From positions 9,100,501 to 9,164,500 of the forward strand of contig OX442318.1 of assembly GCA_949358305.1 (NCBI GenBank): a DNA stretch of 64,000 nucleotides, read 5' to 3'. Both the position numbers and the translations under genes were made by a program. Source of the stretch: Strigamia acuminata (lineage: Eukaryota > Arthropoda > Chilopoda > Geophilomorpha > Linotaeniidae). Below, piece after piece: positions 1-7,915 of the stretch (the first letter of the stretch is position 1; each line of letters opens with the position of its first letter). The notes beneath the pieces are model-generated. The model worked only from the letters and a program-made list of their open reading frames with translations, had not been told where the DNA came from and did not search any database.

Positions 1-2
1 CC

Positions 3-2747
3 AGATCCACCTCTTTTTCTGCTCCTCGAGAAAAGGTTTTCAGGGAGCTGTCTGCCATTGCCATGAGGGCTGGCGCTGTAGCCGCCTCGGTTTTCGACCG
101 AGAGTTCAGCAATCGCCCTCTTAATCGAGGGGAGGCCTTAACCGCGATGCAGGCCATTTTTATGCATACCCAAACCCTTGCTAGAAAGGTGAATGATGAG
201 CGGAGACGTAATGTTGCTTTTGCTTTGTCGGGGCGTAATAGCGGGGCTATCCCTAGGATTTTTTCAAACAGCAATCACGAATTTCTGTTTGAAAATAAAT
301 TTGCTGAGATTTTTAGTAAGTCTTTACTTTGCCTAAAAAATCCTTATTTTTACTCGTTTGGTTCTTTACTAGAAAAACAAGCGGACGAATTTTCTGCACT
401 GGATCGGATGCGACCTCGGCCCAGGAATGAGCGTTCCTTCAATCGATCGATGCCTCGAAATATCGCCAACCGTACCCAACCTTACCGGGATGATCGGGTT
501 GATAATAACAACGGCCGCTGTTACAACGGTAGCAATCGATTTTCCGGCTCACAACCGAGAGGCGGTTTCAAAAAACCCGCGTCGCGCGGCAGAGGAAACC
601 CTAGGGGTCGTGGGGCCGACAGGGGTGGTGAGTCTAATTTGGAATTAATTTCCTCTCTGCTTCCTTTTTCAAATTTCAGGGACAGGCCTTCACTTATTCC
701 CATGAAATTTGAATCTTCAGATCCCTTGTCAGGGCGTTTAGCGCTTTGCTTTCAGAATTGGCAATCCATTTCATCCGATGAATGGATTTTACAGACTGTC
801 AAAGGTTACTGTTTAGAATTTGAATCAGAACCTCTCCAATCTTCTTTTACGGAACCCACTTTATCTTTAGAGGCGTCTAATCTGATCAACGATGAGGTTC
901 TTAAAATGGTCAAAAAAGGCGCCGCATATCAGGTTGACCCTGTTCCGGGGCAGATACTAAGTTTTTTATTTTTAGTCCCTAAAAAAGATGGCGGTTCCAG
1001 GCCAATTCTTAACCTGAAACCACTTAACGCATCCCTCAAATATCAGCATTTTAAAATGGAGGGAATTCAGACTGCCTTGGCGCTGGTCGGCCAGGGATTT
1101 TTTATGATCAAAATTGATTTGTCTGATGCGTATTTCTCCGTCTCTATTAATAAGAAATTTAGGAAATATCTTAGATTTATTTGGATGGGTGTTTTATATG
1201 AGTTGGGTGTTCTTCCTTTTGGTTTGGGCCCAGCTCCTTTTGTTTTCACCAAATTATGCAGAGTGATTGCTGCCTTATTAAGATCTATGCACATCCTCCT
1301 AGCAGTATTTATCGATGACTGGTTTTTCTGTTCTCATGATAAGACTTTACTTATTGCACAACGGGATTTCTTTCTAGATTTGATTCTTAATTTGGGTTTC
1401 AACACAAATTTTAAAAAATCGGTTCTTATTCCAACACAAGAAATTTCCTTTTTAGGATTTGTCATCAATACAAACACAATGACGGTCTCTCTTCCTAAGG
1501 ACAGGATTAGAAATATTCAGGCTTCCATTAAGCATGTTTTATCTGAAACTCGAGTTTCAGTTAGGGAATTAGCTTCGGTAATCGGCAAGTTGAATGCTAC
1601 TACGCTCGCTATCTCTTCTGCTCCCCTCCATTACAGGGGATTGCAACAATTGAAATCTTTTTTCTTACGGCGGGGTTCCTATGAAACTAAATGTTTTATC
1701 AATAAGGAATCCCGAAATGAGCTTAGTTGGTGGCTGAGAAACTTGAACCTTTGCAACGGTCGTTCACTCCTTCCCAAACCCCTCGGTCTAGTTTTAGAAA
1801 CAGATGCATCCCTTAAGGGATGGGGAGCCGTATCAAACTCAGTCAGTATCGGAGGTCTATGGACGGGGTCTTTTCGCGACAAACACATTAATGTGTTGGA
1901 ACTAGTTGCCGCCTTTTATGGCTTGAAAGCTTTTGCTCGTGACATTTCAAGTGCGATTGTCAGAATCAAGATCGATAATACATCCGCCATTGCCGCCATA
2001 AATAATCTTGGCAGCCCACGTTCTCCCGAACTTACGGCTGTTGCACAGGATCTCTGGTCCTGGGCGATGGAGCGTGATATCACGATAGTGGCCGAACACA
2101 TTCCGGGCACCGAAAACTGTCTGGCAGATGCAGCTTCTAGGGGCTCAGTGTTTGACTCTGGGGATTGGAAACTCGATAGCTCGATTTTTTCGGATATTAA
2201 GTCAAAATGGGGACCTTTTAGCGTAGATCTTTTCGCTTCCATCAATAATTTCCAGATCAAACCTTACTTTAGCTGGAGACCGGATCCTTCAGCCTTGGCC
2301 TTTAATGCGCTCATTCAGGAATGGGGCATTGGGTTACCTTATGCTTTCCCCCCTTTTGCATTAATTTCTCCCTGTTTACAGCGATTAAAGGATTCTTCTG
2401 TTCGACAGGACCTCGTTCTGATTGCTCCTGTCTGGCCGGCCCAGTCCTGGTTCCCGATGCTCTGGCAGCTGTCGACGACTACACCCCTTCTTCTTCCGTC
2501 GGTTCCTCACCTGATTCTGAACCCATTGGGAGAATCTCACCCTCTGGTCCTGAACGGCTCTCTGAGACTAGCCGCATGGCGGCTGTCATCGGACAGTTTC
2601 AGAACGGCAAACTTTCGGATGAGGTTATCAACCTACTGGGATCGTCCTGGAAGCGGTCTTCCTGTAGGACCTACGAAACATCTTGGAGACGATGGTGTTC
2701 CTGGGCACAGGGACAAAATCTGGACCCTTTTTGCCCCTCTCCAATAA
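3..2747 (+). CDS. DIRS gag / reverse transcriptase / RNase H / methyltransferase-like polyprotein (partial)
   Basis: The frame is open from position 3, so it continues from outside the window; the first ATG seen is at 63 and the numbering here starts there. Residues 1-200 are gag-like and end in an Arg/Gly-rich stretch. The reverse transcriptase has the first catalytic Asp at D352 (IKIDLSDAY) and the FIDD box at 416-419, where most families have YxDD. RNase H has D581, E613, D638 and D689 in family context (ETDAS, LELVA, IDNTSA, ADAASR). Residues 722-800 carry DLFAS, SWRPDP and YAFPPF (760-765), matching the methyltransferase-like block after RNase H in DIRS elements; that assignment is from family knowledge. 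The last 427 bases overlap the recombinase frame. Role: copying of element RNA into DNA. Confidence 0.9.
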   Translation, partial: RSTSFSAPREKVFRELSAIAMRAGAVAASVFDREFSNRPLNRGEALTAMQAIFMHTQTLARKVNDERRRNVAFALSGRNSGAIPRIFSNSNHEFLFENKFAEIFSKSLLCLKNPYFYSFGSLLEKQADEFSALDRMRPRPRNERSFNRSMPRNIANRTQPYRDDRVDNNNGRCYNGSNRFSGSQPRGGFKKPASRGRGNPRGRGADRGGESNLELISSLLPFSNFRDRPSLIPMKFESSDPLSGRLALCFQNWQSISSDEWILQTVKGYCLEFESEPLQSSFTEPTLSLEASNLINDEVLKMVKKGAAYQVDPVPGQILSFLFLVPKKDGGSRPILNLKPLNASLKYQHFKMEGIQTALALVGQGFFMIKIDLSDAYFSVSINKKFRKYLRFIWMGVLYELGVLPFGLGPAPFVFTKLCRVIAALLRSMHILLAVFIDDWFFCSHDKTLLIAQRDFFLDLILNLGFNTNFKKSVLIPTQEISFLGFVINTNTMTVSLPKDRIRNIQASIKHVLSETRVSVRELASVIGKLNATTLAISSAPLHYRGLQQLKSFFLRRGSYETKCFINKESRNELSWWLRNLNLCNGRSLLPKPLGLVLETDASLKGWGAVSNSVSIGGLWTGSFRDKHINVLELVAAFYGLKAFARDISSAIVRIKIDNTSAIAAINNLGSPRSPELTAVAQDLWSWAMERDITIVAEHIPGTENCLADAASRGSVFDSGDWKLDSSIFSDIKSKWGPFSVDLFASINNFQIKPYFSWRPDPSALAFNALIQEWGIGLPYAFPPFALISPCLQRLKDSSVRQDLVLIAPVWPAQSWFPMLWQLSTTTPLLLPSVPHLILNPLGESHPLVLNGSLRLAAWRLSSDSFRTANFRMRLSTYWDRPGSGLPVGPTKHLGDDGVPGHRDKIWTLFAPLQ

Positions 2748-3544
2748 ACTTGGTCAACTTCTTGGGTTTTCTTCACGTATCAGGCCTGGCCTACAGTTCT
2801 ATTAACGGTCATCGTTCATGCATCTCCTCGACCCTTTGTTTTAGCGATTCGAACTCACTAGGTTCTCATCCCCTGGTTAGTAGAGTGATGAGGGCCATTA
2901 AATTAGCCAACCCACCAAGACCTAGATACTCGGAAATTTGGCATGTGGGCCCAGTTCTGTTGTATTTAAAAGGGATTGAACTATCCCTTTCTTCTTCTTT
3001 TCTTTTAGTAAATTTGAAGACGGTTGGGATTTTAGCTTTATGTTTAGCTGGTAGATCTGCAGATCTTTGTTTATTATCCTCTCAGGTCTCTTTTCTCCAG
3101 ACTTCCTGTAGCATCCCAATTTTATCTTCTCACAAATCAGGCTCTACTAACCCCTTTTTGTTAAATTCTTTCAGCGACAAATCACTTTGCCCGGTTTCAG
3201 CGGTTAAATTTTATTTGCGCTTTACTGCTAACTTTCGAGGAGAAAATGTACCTCTTTTTCTGGCTTCTTCACGACCATTCAGGCCTGTTGTGGCGGTTAC
3301 CATTTCGAATTGGATTAAGAAGATTCTGTCCAATTCAGGCATTGACACCTCTATTTTTAAGGCTCATTCCACTCGAGCCGCTTCTACTTCATTTGCCTTT
3401 TCGAGAGGAGTCAGTCTCTCTCATATCTTGAAATCAGCAGATTGGTCTTCTGCTAAAGTTTTCTTTGACCATTACAATAAACCGATTGATTTACCTTCTA
3501 GCGATTTTGCGAACACCGTTTTAAGTGGCTACGAAATGCCATAA
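2321..3544 (+). CDS. DIRS tyrosine recombinase
   Basis: The frame is open for 407 codons and ends at TAA just inside the internal complementary region. It would integrate the circular DNA intermediate in place of a DDE integrase. The catalytic set is visible: R245 in AGRSADL, H349 and R352 in HSTRAA, and nucleophile Y385 in FDHYNKP, followed by the DIRS-type ending near SGYEMP. The N-terminal part (about residues 86-200) is the SAM-like core-binding domain. The first 85 codons overlap the methyltransferase-like region in another frame and look like its shadow, so the ATG at 2576 is a more likely start. Translation could also depend on a frameshift or reinitiation; the sequence does not decide. 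Confidence 0.9.
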   Translation: MGHWVTLCFPPFCINFSLFTAIKGFFCSTGPRSDCSCLAGPVLVPDALAAVDDYTPSSSVGSSPDSEPIGRISPSGPERLSETSRMAAVIGQFQNGKLSDEVINLLGSSWKRSSCRTYETSWRRWCSWAQGQNLDPFCPSPINLVNFLGFLHVSGLAYSSINGHRSCISSTLCFSDSNSLGSHPLVSRVMRAIKLANPPRPRYSEIWHVGPVLLYLKGIELSLSSSFLLVNLKTVGILALCLAGRSADLCLLSSQVSFLQTSCSIPILSSHKSGSTNPFLLNSFSDKSLCPVSAVKFYLRFTANFRGENVPLFLASSRPFRPVVAVTISNWIKKILSNSGIDTSIFKAHSTRAASTSFAFSRGVSLSHILKSADWSSAKVFFDHYNKPIDLPSSDFANTVLSGYEMP

Positions 3545-3640
3545 ATAACATCATTTATTTGTTGATGTTATACAATTGCAAATTTTACGAAGATATGACG
3601 TAAAATAATAATTGTATGAATAACAAATAAATGATGTTAC
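3541..3640. repeat. DIRS internal complementary region
   Basis: Bases 3574-3639 are an exact inverted match to the right terminal repeat at 3988-4053. Bases 3541-3577 should be complementary to the outer end of the missing left repeat. The two halves meet at AATT (3574-3577), which marks the junction of the circular form. DIRS elements use this block to restore their termini during replication. Confidence 0.85.
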
Positions 3641-3980
3641 TCTCCCACCCGTTTGGAGACCTCACCCTGTAACATTGATATTTGTTATTTCTCTAAATAA
3701 ATGATTTCGTTGAATCTTATTAATAAATTTTGATTTATTTCTTCAGCAGGAAACTAATGGTTCCGCAGAAGACTAAACGTGTTCGCAGCTAATTTCCTTT
3801 GTAAAATTGACTTTATACGAATAAAGTTTTGTTTTTGGAATAATTTGGTTGTATGTTTAACTTAGTTAATTACCTAGTCTGATTATTCAAAAATTGGACT
3901 GGTTGGCCAGAGACCGATGCCCATATAGGGTGCGCTCCCTGGCGGACTTTCTTTAAAGTACTGTATTAACCTTGGACAAG

Positions 3981-4053
3981 CCATAAATAACATCATTTAT
4001 TTGTTATTCATACAATTATTATTTTACGTCATATCTTCGTAAAATTTGCAATT
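3981..4053 (+). repeat. DIRS right inverted terminal repeat
   Basis: This is the inverted copy of the second half of the internal complementary region, identical over 66 bp, and it ends in GCAATT. Its first 26 bases also occur as a direct repeat at 3538-3564 around the recombinase stop codon. Confidence 0.85.
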
Positions 4054-4436
4054 TTCGTTCATTTTAAGCAATTTTCGTTCATTTTAAGCAATTTTCGTTC
4101 ATTTTAAGCAATTTTCGTTCATTTTAAGCAATTTTCGTTCATTTTAAGCAATTTTCGTTCATTTTAAGCAATTTTCGTTCATTTTAAGCAATTTTCGTTC
4201 ATTTTAAGCAATTTTCGTTCATTTTAAGCAATTTTCGTTCATTTTAAGCAATTTTCGTTCATTTTAAGCAATTTTCGTTCATTTTAAGCAATTTTCGTTC
4301 ATTTTAAGCAATTTTCGTTCATTTTAAGCAATTTTCGTTCATTTTAAGCAATTTTCGTTCATTTTAAGCAATTTTCGTTCATTTTAAGCAATTTTCGTTC
4401 ATTTTAAGCAATTTTCGTTCATTTTAAGCAATTTTC
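4048..4436. repeat. 20-bp tandem array, about 19 copies
   Basis: The unit contains GCAATTTTCGTTC followed by ATTTTAA and repeats without visible variation until the last copy. It begins exactly at the DIRS boundary, whose final GCAATT is also part of the unit, and it runs into a MITE fragment at 4437. Confidence 0.95.
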
Positions 4437-4558
4437 ACTTATACCGGCATGTTTTGGTCTATACCGGCATGCCGGTATAGACTTTTTACGAATTGTTTCA
4501 AAACAGTCATAAACCCATGCCCAACGGCATGCCGCAATAGGCGGGGTAATACGGTATA
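4437..4558. mobile_element. Fragment of a TACCGTATTACC-type MITE
   Basis: The right end reads GGCGGGGTAATACGGTAT, inverted relative to the start of the full copy at 21654-21932. The interior carries the same palindromic GGCATGCCGGTA motifs. The left part is replaced by the 20-bp array and the DIRS element, so the array lies inside the MITE. Bases 4559-4792, between this fragment and the first channel exon, show nothing recognisable. Confidence 0.65.
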
Positions 4559-4792
4559 CAACATGAATAATCGCTTCAGCACTTCAGCACTTATGTATAA
4601 TCGTCTGAAAAAAAGTTGTTAGTGCTGAAGAATGCTTAAACGAAAAAGAGAGTTTGTTGTAAATTATTAAATCAATAAAAATAAATAATCAATTTAATTA
4701 ACAATGCAGTGATTGTGATTTTTGAAACAATCACTTCACCACCTTCAGCGTGTCATTTATGAAACCCCTTAATTTAACCCTTTTTGTCTCAG

Positions 4793-5899
4793 GGTATATC
4801 TAATAGCAAAGAATATCTGGACTCATGTTATGCCAATATATCAGTTATGCCAACAGTATTTGGAATGTGCACCGCATTTAATAAAGGTCCAAAAAATACA
4901 ATTAAATATTTTTTTTGGCTTACTTTTATTTTTACACAGTTGATATGCCATTTAATCAAAAGCAAAACGTTTTAGACATTGTAGATCAGTTCAAAGACGA
5001 CTGTAGTTTTAACCAACCAGTAAGATATTATTGTGGACATTGTAATCGCACCAGTTATAAATTTGACTTAATGCATTCCAGCACTTCATGCTACCACAAA
5101 ATAAAAATTTTCATCCTCAATATCTTCTTTATATACCCAATCATTTTGAAACTTATATTCATATATCCCGTCAAACGGTAATTTTGAGAAAGAAATACAT
5201 TCACTGTTATTCAGCGCATTTATTGTTTTTAGCTTGTTCGAATAAATACTCCAAAAAGTCCTTGCAGAGCAAATGATGAGGTTTTAGAATGTGAAGAAAA
5301 ATGTTACGAAATAAAATTGCAGCATCAACCTACAAGTACATGTCGGTAAGTTGTCATAAGTAGCAACTCTAATTAACCAAATTGAATTTTTTGTAGAGAA
5401 ATAATACAGAATATGTATTGTACTTGTGTTTTTGTAAGTAGAATACAACGTCTGATTCTAATAGCAATCTCTAAAACAAAAAATTTCACAATCTGAATTC
5501 CTCATTATTTATATATTTTTCCAACCAAGATATTCATCTATTATACATTGTTTTCTTGGTAGATTGCCATTCATGAAGAATAAATTACCACTTTGCATGA
5601 CTCAAAAAACAGCTAAAAGGGCACAGAAAATATATTTAGAGACACAATTTAAGACAGACCCCCAGAAGGAGTGCTCTTGCACAGCATCCTGTCAAGAAAC
5701 CGTATTTATTCCTTCAATAGCATTAAGTGTTGATGACCGTTTTGGCAAAGCAGTGCACTATCACATTGAAAAGAACACCAGAGAACAAATTGAAGAACAG
5801 AGAGTAGTTTCTGTTATAAAGTTATTGTGTAACATTGGATCTATTATTGGTATTCTGACAGGTCTATCAATATTTTCTGTTGTTGAATATTTTATTTGA
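4793..5899 (+). CDS. DEG/ENaC (pickpocket-like) sodium channel, C-terminal five exons
   Basis: The exons are 4793-4886, 4940-5019, 5082-5177, 5233-5345 and 5563-5899, ending at TGA. Phases join without a stop and all introns are GT-AG (53, 62, 55 and 217 bases); only the first donor (GTCCAA) is weak. The joined frame gives about 238 residues. Family features: FGMCTAFN (the G-x-C-x-x-FN block after the first extracellular segment); a cysteine-rich domain ending PQKECSCTASCQETVF; and the second membrane helix CNIGSIIGILTGLSIF with the G-x-S selectivity filter (GLS), then SVVEYF. The C-terminal tail is almost absent. The product should be a trimeric amiloride-sensitive-type channel subunit in the plasma membrane. 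The first membrane helix and N-terminus are not found; they would lie left of the DIRS insertion or be lost, so this may be a working 3' half or a truncated relic. Confidence 0.82.
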
Positions 5900-5985
5900 A
5901 TACCACAATCACTGCCTTCATGCACATAGAGATTAATGCCCATTATTGATAATTCCAAGCACAAAATTTGACTCAATTTATTTTT

Positions 5986-5991
5986 AATAAA
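5986..5991 (+). terminator. Polyadenylation signal AATAAA for the DEG/ENaC gene
   Basis: AATAAA lies 87 bases after the stop codon at 5899. It is the first canonical signal on this strand. From here to 6488 there is AT-rich sequence with no other feature seen. Confidence 0.5.
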
Positions 5992-6535
5992 TTGTCACTA
6001 AGTTCCTGTAACTCGTAATAAGAGAAGTTACTTCTCTTGCTCACATGCCTATTTGGCACTAAACTGATCAAGTGCATTATCAACTTTTGAATATATTATC
6101 AAACTCACCACGTATTAGTCACTTCGATTAAACAGAAAAGAAGTCTGAAAATATTTATGCAAAAGTTACTTACTAAGCATTTAAGCAAGATTACTCACTT
6201 ACAATAGTGTAACCCAAGTTTTAAATGCACTTCTTACTGTTTTCAAACTTTTCAGCCATATTTTATTGTTGTATGTTATCTCAATTTTATCACTTTAGTG
6301 AAGAGTAGCATGTCACAAAAATAAATTTGTCACATTGTCAAGGTTGGACTGGGAACAAATTTAATACCAGAAAATCTAGATAGATCGTGCCACAACAAAA
6401 AAAAATTCACATCGGGAAATTCCCGGTGTCCCGCCGAGCTAGTCCAGCACTGAACATTGTCTGTTCGACCATTACAATATGTTTTGAAAATTGGGATTTT
6501 GCTAGTATAGTGAAGCAAAATCTAGATTATACTAA

Positions 6536-6669
6536 GGGAAATAAATATTGCTAATTTAGGAATTGTCTAATTTCTCCATTTGAACTCAGAACTTTAAAGA
6601 AAAGAAAAAACCACCACCAGGTTACACCCTTACTGCGGGCTACGGACAGTCCAAATCCTCAGTCTAATT
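6536..6669 (-). repeat. Inverted terminal repeat, window-left copy
   Basis: This is the inverted copy of 11155-11288. The 47 bases outside it (6489-6535) are specific to this end and recur inverted in the internal complementary region. Confidence 0.9.
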
Positions 6670-6853
6670 ACGGAGGCAAATAAAGACAAAATAAGTCAGG
6701 CAGAAAATTGTTTATTCGACCTAAACATACGGGAAGAATAAATCACAACGGTAAAAGATGATCTCGACGGCGTCAATTTTCTGCAAGGGAGGGAAGACAA
6801 ACAATTAATACAGAAAGCAAAATTGCAGACAGAAAAAAGCTTTGGGAGGGACC

Positions 6854-6955
6854 ATTAGCAATATTTATTTCCCTTAGTATAATCTAGATTTTGCTTCACT
6901 ATACTAGCAAAATCCCAATTATACAACAGCGGAAATAAATATTGCTAATTTAGGA
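6854..6955. repeat. DIRS internal complementary region
   Basis: Bases 6854-6920 are the inverse of 6489-6556, the outer left end. Bases 6917-6955 are the inverse of 11263-11301, the outer right end. The halves share AATT at 6917-6920. It lies directly after the recombinase stop codon, as in the first element. Confidence 0.88.
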
Positions 6956-7840
6956 ACGTTCGTAGCCCCTTAATACTACAAAAGCAAATTCTTCCAAAGC
7001 GGATTCGATCGGCCTACCGTAGAATTTCTTAAATACAGCGGCAGTTGACCAATCGGCGGCTTTGATAATGCACTCTAAAGACTCCCCTACTAGCCGCGAA
7101 CAACGTGGCTGCAGCTCTGGTTGAATGAGCTGAGAAAACGGAGGTATCTACCCCCGCGTCAGAGAGGACGCCCTTGATCCACCTCGCGATGGTCGTAGAG
7201 GAAAGCGGGCCAAACAGTGGCGAGCCAGAGAGAAAAAGTTGTTTTGAACTACCCTTCAAAGAAGCGGTAAAGTTTAGGAACCGGCGCAAAGCAACCACCG
7301 GACATAATTCCTCGTCGTGAAAGGACGCGATGCAAAGAGGCGTTAGATACGCGGATTTACGAGAACCGCACAGAGGGACCATGCAAAAATAATCGAAAAA
7401 CGAAATGTCTGCTGAGAGTAGCCAAAGGTCACCCGCTCTGTCTGCCAATGCAAGAGCCAAAAGAGTAGCCAGACGCTGATTTCTCGACAGTCACGAAAGA
7501 TTAGGGGCGGAAAAGAGACGTTTGAGATGCGTTAAAATCGAGCCTATGTGCCAGATATTAGAGTATTTCGGGACAGTCGGTCTAGAAAGAGACACGCCCC
7601 TCAGGATCCGGCGAATAACCGGATGGAAACCTAAGTCTTCCCCCCCCCGACAGGGAAACCAATTGGGAAATTGCAGACCTGCGACAATTGACCGAGCTGT
7701 AAGATCTGCCCGCGCTAAACAGCAAACCCAGGAAGTTCGCTACGACCAGGGCAGATGGTCGAAGAGGGTCCACGCTGCGAGAGGGGCTGACTTCCGAGAG
7801 CCGGTCAAGGGACCAACACAGATCCACTCGAAGAAGTAAT
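6953..7840 (-). pseudogene. Broken DIRS tyrosine recombinase
   Basis: On the minus strand an N-terminal core-binding stretch (about 7580-7827; SALVVANFLGLLFSAG, YSSVN) is followed in another frame by the catalytic part (7029-7460) with DRAGDLWLLSADI and HSTRAA. A further frameshift after ASRG puts the end into a third frame, where AADWSTAAVFKKFYGRP carries the Tyr nucleophile and the product ends ...RGYERS then stop. At least two frame breaks make it inactive. In one catalytic motif the family Arg is replaced (ADRAGDL for AGRSADL-type), though an Arg is still present. It aligns by eye along its length with the intact recombinase at 2321-3544. Confidence 0.8.
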
Positions 7841-7915
7841 ATCTGCGGAAAGCAGCTTAAGGTCAGCCGCCCTGCCCGCCAAAGCCAGGGCTAAAAGTAT
7901 AGCTAGAGGCCGATT
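7830..7915 (-). pseudogene. Extra recombinase catalytic fragment (duplicate)
   Basis: On the minus strand this encodes LALALAGRAADLKLLSADI and then stops. It is a second copy of the segment that also occurs at 7400-7460 (LALADRAGDLWLLSADI), but it lies upstream of the N-terminal domain. It therefore comes from a different recombinase copy joined to this one. Confidence 0.55.

Larger units (their letters stand above)
1..4053 (+). mobile_element. DIRS-like tyrosine-recombinase retrotransposon, 5' end outside window
   Basis: The order is gag-like region, reverse transcriptase, RNase H, methyltransferase-like region, tyrosine recombinase, internal complementary region and right inverted terminal repeat. 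This is the known DIRS layout. There is no integrase and there are no direct LTRs. The left terminal repeat and the start of gag lie beyond position 1. The right boundary is set by where the 66-bp match between the internal complementary region (3574-3639, inverted) and the terminal repeat (3988-4053) stops, at the tetranucleotide AATT. Between 3641 and 3980 there is non-coding tail sequence containing AATAAA near 3820. Both long frames are open, so the copy looks young. Confidence 0.9.

Noticed and set aside
7522-7839. 105-codon plus-strand frame
   Set aside because: It is the antisense of the recombinase pseudogene.
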